Positions 51,401-63,900 of a DNA stretch of 64,000 nt are shown here, piece by piece. How positions within the stretch are numbered: position 1 is the stretch's first letter; each line of letters opens with the position of its first letter. Below the pieces are notes generated by a model. It ran no database searches and was not told the DNA's origin. It saw only the letters and a program-made list of their open reading frames with translations. The stretch spans positions 4,306,060 through 4,370,059 of the forward strand of contig NC_079428.1 in the NCBI RefSeq assembly GCF_026213295.1, given 5' to 3'. A program made the position numbers and the translations under genes. Source of the stretch: Gadus chalcogrammus (taxonomy: Eukaryota; Chordata; Actinopteri; Gadiformes; Gadidae).

Positions 51401-51656
51401 GATCATTTGATCTTCCTCCTGCACTGACAAGTGATTCGGGAAATTGACAAATGGGTTGCGGATCCACTCATTCATATAGACTTATGGCATGTAAAAGAGT
51501 GACAGTATTGCGAAGTAAATTGAGTTTATTAAGTGTGCGTGCATTTTGCATGAATTTTTTTTATTTATTTTTTCTATTCATGTCGTAGCCTACTAACCTA
51601 CGGCCCGGTTAGGAATGTCCCGCGGCCCGGTACGGGCCGGTGGTTGGGGACCGCTG
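51401..51656 (-). mobile_element. truncated second copy of the Charlie-like hAT
   Basis: Matches 25687-25942 and ends at the same insertion point, followed by CATTAGAT (51657-51664) and the same flank. The left part is missing because the duplicated segment starts inside the element. Confidence 0.88.
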
Positions 51657-51664
51657 CATTAGAT

Positions 51665-52454
51665 GACAGATGATAAGCCCATCCTTCCAATTAGCTTGTG
51701 TGGAGCGCAGATGCATACCACCAATCACCTTGAATGGTCATGACCATGATTGAAGAGATCGGGTTGCTCTAGTCTAGCATGTAAAATAATCCAATATAGG
51801 CCATTCCATCATGTAATGACCAGAAATTAGGTAAAGCATGGTTGCGTTACAAAGTAGGCAAGAACAGAATCAAGTTGACTGGTATAGGTATATTTAATTT
51901 AACAAACAAACAAAACAAAACATATTAGTTGTTGCAACAAAGTGCATAACAATCGGATCATACCACCACTGTTTGAATGCATGTTTTTTCTGTGAGCAGA
52001 ATTAACTTAATTTAATACTGCTCTTAATTTTCGTGCTTAGATAATCACAAATCGCAAGTTTATTTAACATACAAGCCAGTATCGTTTCTGCCATCCAGTG
52101 GCATCATTCAACGAAGAGAGAGGGGACAAACATTGGTTCAGTGCCTGATAACCTGTTGGTCTGAGACTTACGCAATAAATACATGACACATACAATGGAA
52201 TGCGTGGAAATATACACAAAACTCATGACTCACCCAAAGGCAAACAAAAGGACAAAATTGTTAGAAAAATAAATAGCTACTTGTTTAAGGCTAATTTCTA
52301 GGCATCGTCATGGGCCTTTAATTAACAATATCCTTCCATTAATGAACTGAGGATTGAAAAATACAAAGTATTTTACGAATTGTTCATATATTTTTGATGT
52401 AGTTAATATATGTAATGTAGGTTTTTACTACTTTTGGAACTTCTTAAAGCTGCT
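51665..52454. other. 3' flank of gene C
   Basis: Near-identical to 25951-26698 downstream of gene B. No gene. Confidence 0.7.
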
Positions 52455-53040
52455 TTATAGCAAGGTCAGACCCATGGTCCCTAGGATGATGAGCAGAGCT
52501 GAAAATAGAGAGAAAGAGATTAAGTTATTTCATAATTGCATTAAACGTTGCTTTTACGATTAACAGACAACTAGTGGCTACTTTAAAGTGAGGCCTAGGC
52601 AACTATATCTGCTGAAGCAGATATTGACTTGCTAGCAGTTAAGATAGGGGATTTGTGGACAGCCTAGCTATAGGTTAACAGGGTAGCCTAGTTAGAGGTT
52701 AACAGGGTAGTTTACTTGAGGTTTAGCTTGTAGCCTAGCTTGCACTTAAGTGGCAGGCCTAGCTAGAGATTAAGAGGGCAGCCAAGCTCATGGATTAGCG
52801 TGCAGATACCGGTTTAGCAGGGAGCCTTGCTAGTCCGCCTACCTTGTGACAGTGCCTGGTAGGTTGGCCTGCCGCCGGCGGAGGTGATGAGGTTGGTGCT
52901 ATTGGAGTTGGGGTTGCCCAGCTCCACCCTTCCGGTCTGGACTCTGGCCTCGGGAGCTCCCAGGACGTCGGTGGCTGGTTAAGAACATGTACAGTTAAGG
53001 ATAAGCGATTGAAGATCCTGTGATCATATGATCCTGTTTG

Positions 53041-53071
<31 letters not shown>

Positions 53072-55572
53072 TGTATGTGTGGGGGTGGGTTGGTGTGAAA
53101 CTTTCTTGGGCTTTTACTCGATTGGCTTACCGGGGTCGAATGCTCCGGTGACAAGAGCTAACGAAAAGGTAGACGGCGTCATTCTGACTGTCGCATTGGG
53201 GATAGTGGCTGCGAACGTACACTGGATTCTGTTTCCGTCGATGCGTCCCCTCACCGAGTTTGCATTCAGCTAAGAAGGCAGAGTCGAAGCCAGTCAATGT
53301 TTTGATATCAGCACGTCCATTGATAGTTAGTTAAGAGGTTACTGTTAAGGGGAACTTTCAGGTGCCGAATGAACTTAAACTTACAGTTCGTCGAATCAAT
53401 TGATCGTTTTGCAAGATCGTTCCGATGAATTCAACCCTTCCATTGTTGTTGGCGCAAACGTAAGTAGTATCTCCTCCTCCCTGTGATGAGAACCAGCAAA
53501 CAGACAGCACATTAGCAATGTTGCAGATATAAGTCGATTTTAATTGACCTGTGCGATTGTCAGGGATATTTACCAAAGCAATGTCCGGTGACAACGTGCA
53601 GCCTATGTAGCCATCGGACTGTCCAGAGAGTCCAAACTCAAAGTTCTGTCCGGCAGTCCGTCTGGCACCCACAAAGAAACAGGATCCAGCCAACGATGGG
53701 TCACAGCTCTGTGGCTGTGAGGCACAGAGCTGGGAACTGCTGCAGCCTTGGTTGGAGATGGGGCTCTGTGATTGATGACGGCGGGAAAAAGGATTTAATA
53801 AGTGCGGGAAAATTATTAATATTATGTGTCTGAATTTTTTTCTTTCCTAATTTATTATTGTGTACGCTATTTGATATAACACAATTTCTGTCAGTGTATT
53901 ATTTAGGTTAAACACTTACCAATGGACCTACGGTATTGTTGGGTATCAGTACTGGTGGACTCGTTGTGGTTGCGGCGACTGTCGTGGTTGCGGCTGCTGG
54001 GGTTGTGGCGGCTGTCGTGGTTGCAGCTGCTGTTGTGGTTGCGCCTGCTGCTGTTGTGGTTGCAGCGGCTGTTGTTGCTGCTGCGGTGGTGGTTGCGGCT
54101 GCGGTGGTGGTTGCGGCTGCGGTGGTGGTTGCGGCTGCCATTGTGGTGGTTGCGGCTGCCGTGGTGGTTGCGGCTGCCATTGTGGTGGTTGCGGCTGCCG
54201 TGGTGGTTGCGGCTGCCATTGTGGTGGTTGCGGCTGCTGTTGTGGTGGTTGCGGCGACTGTCGAGGTTGCGGCTGCTGGGGTTGTGGCGGCTGTCGTGGT
54301 TGCAGCTGCTGTTGTGGTTGCGCCTGCTGTGGTTGTTGCGGCAGCTGTTGTTGCGGCTGCTGTTGTGGTTGTGCCTGCTGCTGTTGCAGCTGCTGTGATT
54401 GCACCTGCTGTTGTTGTTGCGGCAGCTGTTGTTGCGGCTGCTGTTGTGGTTGCGGCCGCTGTTGTGGTTGCGGCCGCTGTTGTTGTTGCTGCTGCCATTG
54501 TGGTTGCGGCTGCCGTGGTGGTGGCAGCGGCTGTTGTTGTTGCAGGGGCGGTGGTGGTTGCGGCCGCTGTTGTTGCTGCTGCGGTGGTGGTTGCGGCTGC
54601 GGTGGTAGTTGCAGGGGCTGTGGTGGTTGCGGCTGCGGTGGTGGTTGCGGCTGCGGTGGTGGTTGCGGCTGCGGTGGTGGTTGCGGCTGCGGTGGTGGTT
54701 GCGGCTGCTGCTGTTGTGGTTGCAGCGGCTGTTGTTGCTGCTGCGGTGGTGGTTGCGGCTGCGGTGGTGGTTGCGGCTGCGGTGGTGGTTGCAGCTGCCA
54801 TTGTGGTGGTTGCGGCTGCCGTGGTGGTTGCGGCTGCCGTGGTGGTTGCGGCTGCCATTGTGGTGGTTGCGGCTGCCGTGGTGGTTGCGGCTGCCATTGT
54901 GGTGGTTGCGGCTGCTGTTGTGGTGGTTGCGGCGACTGTCGAGGTTGCGGCTGCTGGGGTTGTGGCGGCTGTCGTGGTTGCAGCTGCTGTTGTGGTTGCG
55001 CCTGCTGTGGTTGTTGCGGCAGCTGTTGTTGCGGCTGCTGTTGTGGTTGTGCCTGCTGCTGTTGCAGCTGCTGTGGTTGCACCTGCTGTTGTTGTTGCGG
55101 CAGCTGTTGTTGCGGCTGCTGTTGTGGTTGCGGCCGCTGTTGTGGTTGCGGCCGCTGTTGTTGTTGCTGCTGCCATTGTGGTTGCGGCTGCCGTGGTGGT
55201 GGCAGCGGCTGTTGTTGTTGCAGGGGCGGTGGTGGTTGCGGCCGCTGTTGTTGCTGCTGCAGTGGTGGTTGCGGCTGCGGTGGTGGTTGCGGCTGCGGTG
55301 GTAGTTGCAGGGGCTGTGGTGGTTGCGGCTGCGGTGGTGGTTGCGGCTGCGGTGGTGGTTGCGGCTGCGGTGGTGGTTGCGGCTGCTGTTGTGGTGGTTG
55401 CGGCTGCGGTGGTAGTTGCGGCTGCCGGTGTGGTTGCGGCTGCCGTGGTTGTTGCGGGGGCTGTGGTGGTTGCGGCTGCCGTGGTGGTTGCGGGGGCTGT
55501 TGTGGTCTGGCTAGAGGCTCCAGCCAGAATGGTCAGTGCCAAAAGCAGGGAGAACAGCATTCCTCCGGCCAT
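52455..55572 (-). CDS. gene C: signal peptide, Thr/Ala repeat, DOMON domain, GPI-type tail
   Basis: Paralogue of gene A; predicted 751 residues. Exons: 55572-53920, 53765-53574, 53480-53385, 53269-53131, 52974-52843, 52498-52455. Exon lengths after exon 2 (192, 96, 139, 132, 44 nt) equal those of gene A and all phases agree. The start [21 protein letters not shown] follows the acceptor TTGCTAG. The repeat (about 525 residues) is Thr3-Ala3 with Met and Pro variants and contains one 678-bp internal duplication. DOMON motifs: [48 protein letters not shown]. An in-frame ATG at 55623 lies in intron 1 and is probably not used. Confidence 0.87.
53945..55500 (-). repeat. Thr/Ala coding array of gene C with 678-bp duplication
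   Basis: 18-bp units with some 21-bp units. The landmark GCACCTGCTGTTGTTGTTGC occurs at 54401 and 55079. The flanking pattern (including GGCGACTGTCGAGGTTGC) repeats at the same 678-bp offset, equal to 226 codons. Confidence 0.88.
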
Positions 55573-55574
55573 GT

Positions 55575-56158
55575 CTAGCAATGGTAAAGTTAAAGTTGTG
55601 AGACATTGCCCCAGTGCTGCCATTTTTTGTGTTTGTTAGCATTTCAAATAATTGTCTTCAAATTGTTCTTGTATCGCCTAGAACAGATTGTTCTCAAACT
55701 ATTTTAATTCAAAGGCTCATAGTTTGGTTACAACAAAGAATCTCCCTCTCTTAAAAAATTACACAATTTTGAAAATACCAACAGATTGATCCCTATTTAA
55801 AATAACCTAAATGTACACATTTGGCCTTGCTTAAAGTATACTTTACTATGAATGATTAATGTGAAGATTATTATTCTATAATAAAATACTAATCTATATC
55901 GTAGGCTGGTTTAGTTATACCACATGTATTATTATAACATGTGTGTAGGCGAACCCAACCTGAGCCTACTTTTTAGGAATAAACAAATTTATATTAAGAG
56001 ATATCACTGGATTTAGCCGCTCACATATGTATGTTTTACATTTGCATTAAGCAAATAAAACCACTGGACACATTATCTTTGGTATAAGATTCAGAACACA
56101 AGGTGCCTTATAGTTAGTACAACTCAGTTAGTAGCCTCAATAAAGTGGGTTTACCTAC
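55575..56158. other. intron 1 of gene C
   Basis: Colinear with intron 1 of gene A. Contains the unoccupied site of the hAT insertion found in gene B. Confidence 0.6.
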
Positions 56159-56320
56159 CAGTCTCCTTTTTCACACGTACAAATCAATTTAGAGTAACAG
56201 TGGGGTTAATGTAGTCCGGCTCAGCTGGAAAAGATTTCTTTCCTCTCCTAAAGTCTCTCTTGCAGGTGTCTGCTGTCTGTGAATGGATGGACAGGGGATC
56301 TGTGTTCGGTATTTAAAGGA
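56159..56320 (-). promoter_or_regulatory. core promoter and 5'UTR exon of gene C
   Basis: TATA-like CCTTTAAATACC (minus strand, about 56308-56319) precedes a short non-coding exon that ends at 56159 with donor GTAGGTAAAC. The layout is the same as gene A. Confidence 0.6.
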
Positions 56321-57330
56321 AGAAGGAGGAACTTGATCTTGTGGATAACACATGATCTTGCGTGTATGAGGTGTGGTGGAAATAATTCCGGATTATCAAC
56401 TACGTCAAACCTTTTGTCATCCTCCTGATGGTAAACCTCCCAAGACTCTTGCTTCCTTTCGACAATTTTTGGACATTTTTGTCTCATTATTTCCCGTCAT
56501 TGGCAAATTATGTCATGACCAGTTTTTCAGATTCAGACAATTATATTCATCCCAAGAAGGGCATTTAATTTGCAGCACTATACACAACTTTAAAAAAGTA
56601 GAAAACTCAGACAAAACAAGATAGTTATATGTCAGAGGCAACAGATCAGCGTTCATAGGTCAGTACAAGAAAACAACGGGCAGCAGTCAATTAAATAAAA
56701 CATTTGTCATAGCTCATATTAATAATCAAGGTTAAAGGAATGTATCAGTCATTTAAAATACTGTCTGCATTCAATAGCCTGATACCAGGACAAAGGTAGA
56801 TGTTGTGGGAAACTGGTTTATTGTAGAATTGGACGGTTTTGTGCATGCAGAGCAGGTATTGAATACTGACAAGGCAGAGTTCCTAATGAGTGTGTTGTTG
56901 TTGTTGTTGTGGTTGTGGTTGTTGTAACCTGAAAACAACAACAGAGTTGGAAGAAGTGTCAGTCAGGGAAGGTGCTCCGTATTGGCATGTCAGAGCTACC
57001 CATGAGCATGTGTGGTGATTGCTGGTTCAACCTGTGTGCCCTGATTATTGGATGTGTCACAGGTGTGCAGCCCCACCCAGCCCCAGAGCCTGTCAAGAGG
57101 ATTCGGGTTAGTTGAGGCTGCCTAAACGCGCCATCAACAAAACTCTACATTGGTATCTATGTCTAGATATGGATATATTTCTGTCTGGATATATTTTTCT
57201 GTACAGTAAAAACTGAGATCTCCTAAAATCGACAAATACAAAATCAAATGACTTTTGAGCATTGAGCGATTACACTTTTGCCTTTAATTAACCCATTCAT
57301 AGTCTTGACATTAAATAGCCGTATAGCAGG
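56321..57330. other. intergenic between genes C and D
   Basis: A short GTT-type repeat lies at about 56893-56925. No gene seen. Confidence 0.55.
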
Positions 57331-57338
57331 CGTTTGCC

Positions 57339-57385
57339 TTATAACAAGGCCAGTCCTATGGCTTCTATGATGATGGGCAGAGATA
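57339..57385 (-). pseudogene. decayed terminal exon of the family
   Basis: Minus strand reads LPIIIEAIGLALL then TAA, matching exon 7 of the family. The acceptor AG is lost (ATCT instead). It lies 3' of the intact terminal exon of gene D, so it is a relic of an older copy. Confidence 0.65.
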
Positions 57386-57933
57386 AAAATGCAGACAAGA
57401 GAGGGAAAGGGAGGAGAATATTTCATAATTACATTACAAAGCCATTATTTAAAAAAGGTTGCTTTTACAATTTGACAATGAGGCAACTAGAGGCAGTATC
57501 GTTTCTGCCATCCAGTGGCATCATTCAACGAAGAGAGAGGACAAGCATTGTTTCAGTGCCCGATAACCTGTTGGTCTGAGAGCAACACAATAAATACATG
57601 AAACATACAATCGGATGTGTGGAAATATACACTAAAGTCATGTCTCACCCCAAGTTAAAAAAAGGACATAATTGTTAAGAAAAATAAATAGCTCCCTCTT
57701 TAAGGCTAACTGACAGGCATCGTCATGGGCCTTTAATTAACAAAATCCTCCATTAATGAACTGAATATATAAAAAAAAAACAAGTGAAGTATTTTACAAA
57801 CAGTCAAAATGTTTTTTTTATGTAGTTAATTAAATGTAAATGTTTTGTTCATCAAATAAAAAATTGTGGATGCTAAGGATTGTATTTTCACAATTATGTT
57901 TTTGTCACTTCTTAAAGTTTCTTTAAAGTTTCT

Positions 57934-60900
57934 TTATAGCAAGGCCAGGCCCATGGTCCCTAGGATGATGAGTAGAGCTGCAAATGGGGGCAAGAGAGGA
58001 AAATAGATGAGATAATTTCATCATTACTTTAAAACAATGAATTTTAGATTATCAGACAACTAGTTGCTACTTAAAAGCAATGCCGAAGCAACTTGTATAT
58101 TAATTGGTGAATAAAAGGATATGCAGATAACGCGGATATAGCTTTGCTAGCAGTTAGCGGGCCAACAGATAGAGGTTTAATGGTCAGCCTAGCTAGAGCT
58201 TTAGTGGGCAGCCTAACTAGAGGTTTAGCCTGGAGCGTAGCTAGAGGTTTAGCGTACAGCATTACTTGAGGTTTAGCTGGTAGCCTAGCTAGAGTTAAGG
58301 GTGCATCCTAGCAAGAGTTTAGTTTGCAGCCTAGCTAGAGTTTAGTGTGCAGCCTAGCTAGAGGTTAAGCAGGCAGCCTAGCTAGCTGTTTAGCGGGCTG
58401 CCTAGCTCGTGGTTTAGCACGCTTCCTAGCTCGAGGTTCACTGGTCAGCCTAGTTAGCACTTTAGTGGGCAGCCTAGCTAGAAGTTAAGTGAACAGCCTA
58501 GCTTGTGGTATGGCGGGCAGAAAGAGAAGTGAGGAGAAAACATGAAAAACTCATTGAATTAAATACTTTCTTTTAATATAATCAGACTAGTGGCTACTTA
58601 AAAGAGCCAGTAAGCCCAATGTTTCAGCTGGAATTCAAACACTACGTGATTAAAAGCATTCTGGGCTGAAAGCTTTAGGAAAGAGCGGGGCGTGTTATCC
58701 TGTTGGTAACGACCCACGCCGACTTTATGATACTTTATGATGCCGGCCTAGCTCGTGGTTTAGTGGGCAGCACAGCTACTGGTTTGGCAGGAAGCCTTGC
58801 TAGTCTGCCTACCTTGTGACAGTGCCAGGTGAGTTGGTCGGCCACTGTTTGCAACGGTACTGGTTGCGACTGTGGTGGTTGCGACCGTGGTGAGGATACT
58901 GGTGCTGGAGCTGGCATCTGATATGTCCAGCACTTGTGTCTGCACTCTGGCCACAGGATTTCCCAGTACACCTGTGCCTAGTGAAGAACACGTACAGTTG
59001 AGGATAAGCGATTGCTGGTCACGTGATCATGTTATCCTGTATGTGGTTTTGTTGGTGTGTGGTTTGAATTGTGCGGATGGATGTGAAGCTTTGCGTGGCT
59101 TTGCTTAGATTGACTTACTGGAAAGGTTTCCGGTGAGAATAGCTAGAGAATAGGAGGTAGACACTGCTCTGGTAGTGGCATCAGGAATGGTGGCAGTAAA
59201 CGTACACTGGATTGTGGTTCCGTTGATGAGACCCTTCACCGAGTTTACGGTCACCTAACAAGGCAGAGTGAGATCCAGACAATGTATTGATATTTACATT
59301 TACATTGATTTACAGTTGGGGGGTAAAGGTTAAGTAGAACTTGGAAGATGCCAAAAGTACTTAAACTTACGGTTTGTCTAATCAAAGCACTGTTGTTCAG
59401 CGAAGCACCGATGAATTCGAAGGACTCTTCATTGTTGGCGCAAATATAGGTAATGTCCCCTCCTCCCTGTTATGAGAACCAACAAACAGACAGAACATTA
59501 GCAGTGGCACAAATATATGTCGACTTTAATTGGCCTGTGCAATTAATAGAGCTGCCTTTGGAGTTTTTTCTTACTAAAGAGCTGTCAGTTGACAACGCGA
59601 CGGCTATGTAGCCTTCCGACTCTCCAGAGAGGCTGAACCCATAGTTCAGGCCTTCAGTCTGCTGGGCGGATACAAAGTAGCATGTTGTCACCGATGGGTC
59701 GCAGCTCGCCGGCTCTTGGGCACAAAGCAGGGTCTCGGTGCAGCCTTCGCTGGAGATGGCCGTCTGCATTTTGAAGACGGAGGGAAAAACCATTTAAGAA
59801 GAGAAGAGAAAAAAAGTGTTTTGATATTATAATCTTTCAACTCTTAATCATTATTATCAAGGCTATTTGATTGAATATAGTTTCAGTCAATTGCATGGAA
59901 TTGGAAGTGGATTGTATTTGTTCTAGATTAGACAAATCCTTACCAGTAGAGCTTCAACTGGGGTTTTAGTAGATGCTGCCGTAGAGGTGGCTACGGCAGA
60001 CGTTGCAATGGTGCTAGCAGTGGTTTCAGCAGGCGTTGCCACGGTGCTAACGGTGGCACCGGCGGATGTAGAGCTCATCATTGGGGTACTTGTAGTGGAT
60101 CCAGCTGCTATAGAGCTCATCATTGGGGTACTTGTAGTGGATCCAGCTGCTGTAGAGCTCATCATTGGGGTACTTGCAGTGGATCCAGCTGCTGTAGAGC
60201 TCATCATTGGGGTACTTGCAGTGGATCCAGCTGCTGTAGAGCTCATCATTGGGGTACTTGCGGTGGATACGGTTGCTATAGAGCTCATCATTGGGGTACT
60301 GACTGTGGATCCAGCTGCTGTAGAGCTGATCATTGGGGTACTAGGGGTTGATCCAGCTGCTATAGAGCTCATCATCGGGGTACTTGCAGTGGATCCAGCT
60401 GCTGTAGAGCTCATCATTGGGGTACTTGCGGTGGATACGGTTGCTATAGAGCTCATCATTGGGGTACTGACTGTGGATCCAGCTGCTGTAGAGCTGATCA
60501 TTGGGGTACTAGGGGTTGATCCAGCTGCTATAGAGCTCATCATCGGGGTACTAGGGGTTGATCCTGATGCTATAGAGCTCATCATTGGGGTACTTGTAGT
60601 GGATCCAGCTGCTGTAGAGCTCATCATTGGGGTACTTGCAGTGGATCCAGCTGCTGTAGAGCTCATCATTGGGGTACTTGCAGTGGATCCAGCTGCTGTA
60701 GAGCTCATCATTGGGGTACTTGCGGTGGATACGGTTGCTATAGAGCTCATCATTGGGGTACTGACTGTGGATCCAGCTGCTGTAGAGCTGATCATTGGGG
60801 TACTAGGGGTTGATCCAGCTGCTATAGAGCTCATCATTGGGGTGCTAGCCGTGGATCCAGCTGCTGTAGAGCTCATCATTGGGGTACTTACGGTGGATCC

Positions 60901-63900
60901 AGCTGCTGTAGAGCTAATCATTGGGGTACTTGCAGTGGATCCAGCTGCTGTAGAGCTCATCATTAGGATACTAGGGGTTGATCCTGTTGCTATAGCGCTC
61001 ATCATCGGGGTATTTGCGGTGGATCCGGTTGCTATAGAGCTCATCATCGGGGTACTTGTGGTGGATCCGGTTGCTATAGAGCTCATCATTGGGGTACTTG
61101 CGGTGGATCCGGTTGCTATAGAGCTCATCATTGGGGTACTGACTGTGGATCCAGCTGCTGTAGAGCTCATCATTTGGGTACTTGCGGTGGATCCAGCTGC
61201 TGTAGAGGTCATCATTGGGGTACTTGCTGTGGATCCGGTTGCTATAGAGCTCATCATTGGGGTACTTGCGGTGGATCCGGTTGCTATAGAGCTCATCATC
61301 GGGGTACTAGGGGTTGATCCAGCTGCTATAGAGCTCATCATCGGGGTACTAGCGGTTGATCCTGATGCTGTAGAGCTCATCATTGCGGTACTAGCCGTGG
61401 ATCCGGCAGGCGTTGCCAGGTTACTAGAGGAGCTCACGGTAGTTGAGACTGTGGTTTGGGTGCTGGGGCTGTAACTGGCGTCTGATATGTCCAGAACTGG
61501 GGTCTGGACTCTGGCCACGGGAACTCCAAGTGTACCTGAGCCTAGTGAGGAACATGTACAGTTGAGGATATGCGGTTTCTGGTCACGTGATCATTTGATC
61601 CTGTATGTGGTTTTGTTCGTGTGTGTGTTGGATGTGCGGATGGATGTGAAGCTTTGTGTGGCTTTGACCAGATTGACTTACTGGAAAGGGTTCCGGTGAC
61701 AATGGCTAGAGAATAGGACGTAAACAGTGCTCTGGTTGTGGCATCGGGAACGGTGGCTGTAAACGTACACTGGATTGTGGTTCCGTCGATGAGACCCTTC
61801 ACCGAGTTCACGGTCACCTAAGAAGGCAGAGTCAGATCCAGACAAATGTATTGATATTTACATTTGTATTGATAGTCAGTTGGGGGGTTTGGTTTAAGTG
61901 GAACTTCCAGGTGCCGAAAGTACTTCAACTTACAGTTTGTCTACTCAAAGCACCATTGTCAAGCGAAGCACCGATGAATTCGAAGGACCCTTCATTGTTG
62001 GCGCAGATATAGGTGATGTCCCCTCCTCCCTGTTATGAGAACCAACAAACGGACAGAACATTAGCAGTGGCAAAAATATATGTAGACTTTCATTGGCCTG
62101 TGCAATTTTCAGCTGCCTTTGTAGTTTTTTCTTACTAAAGAGCTGTCGGTTGACAACGCGACGGCTATGTAGCCTTCCGACTCTCCAGAGAGGCTGAACC
62201 CATAGTTCCGGCCTTCAGTCTGCTGGGCGGATACAAAGTAGCATGTTGTCACCGATGGGTCGCAGCTCGCCGGCTCTTGGGCACAAAGCAGGGTCTCGGT
62301 GCAGCCTTCGCTGGAGATGGCCGTCTGGATTTTGAAGATGGAGGGAAAAACAATTTAAGAAGAGAAGGGAAAAAAAGTTATGATATTATAATCTTTCAAC
62401 TCTTAATCATTATTATCTAGGCTATTTGATTGAATATAGTTTCAGTCAATTGTATGGAATTGAAGTGGATTGTATTTTTTCCTGATTAGACAAATCCTTA
62501 CTAGTAGAGCTTCAACTGGGGTTTTAGTAGATGCTGCCGTAGAGGTGGTTACGGCAGACGTTGCAATGGTGCTAGCCGTGGTGCCAGCAGGCGTTGCCAC
62601 GGTGCTAACGGTGGCACCGGCGGATGTAGAGCTCATCATTGGGGTACTTGTAGTGGATCCAGCTGCTGTAGAGCTCATCATTAGGGTACTAGGGGTTGAT
62701 CCTGTTGCTGTAGCGCTCATCATCGGGGTACTTGCGGTGGATCCGGTTGCTATAGAGCTCATCATCGGGGTACTTGTGGTGGATCCGGTTTCTATAGAGC
62801 TCATCATTGGGGTACTTGCAGTGGATCCAGCTGCTGTAGAGCTCATCATTGGGGTACTGACTGTGGATCCAGCTGCTGTAGAGCTCATCATTGGGGTACT
62901 TGCAGTGGATCCAGCTGCTGTAGAGCGTATCATTGGGGTACTGACTGTGGATCCAGCTGCTGTAGAGCTCATCATTTGGCTACTTGCGGTGGATCCAGCT
63001 TCTGTAGAGCTCATCCTTGGGGTACTTGCGGTGGATCCGGTTGCTATAGAGCTCATCATCGGGGTACTTGCGGTGGATCCGGTTGCTATAGAGCTCACCA
63101 TTGTGGTACTGACTGTGGATCCGATTGCTATAGAGCTCATCATTGGGGTGCTAGGGGTTGATCCAGCTGCTGTAGAGCTCATCATTGGGGTACTTGCGGT
63201 GGATCCAGCTGCTGTAGAGCTCATCATTGGGGTACTTGCGGTGGATCCGGTTGCTATAGAGCTCATCATCGGGGTACTAGGGGTTGATCCAGCTGCTGTA
63301 GAGCTCATCATTGGGGTACTTGCTGTGGATCCAGCTTCTGTAGAGCTCATCCTTGGGGTACTTGCGGTGGATCCGGTTGCTATAGAGCTCATCATCGGGG
63401 TACTTGCGGTGGATCCGGTTGCTATAGAGCTCACCATTGTGGTACTGACTGTGGATCCGATTGCTATAGAGCTCATCATTGGGGTGCTAGGGGTTGATCC
63501 AGCTGCTGTAGAGCTCATCATTGGGGTACTTGCGGTGGATCCAGCTGCTGTAGAGCTCATCATTGGGGTACTTGCGGTGGATCCGGTTGCTATAGAGCTC
63601 ATCATCGGGGTACTAGGGGTTGATCCTGATGCTGTAGAGCTCATCATTGGGGTACTGACTGTGGATCCGGTTGCTATAGAGCTCATCATTGGGGTACTTG
63701 TAGTGGATCCAGCTGCTATAGAGCTCATCATCGGGGTACTAGGGGTTGATCCAGCTGTTGTAGAGCTTATCATCGGGGTACTAGGGGTTGATCCAGCTGT
63801 TGTAGAGCTTATCATCGGGGTATTAGGGGTTGATCCAGCTGTTGTAGAGCTCATCATCGGGGTACTTGCGGTGGATCCGGTTGCTATAGAGCTCACCATT

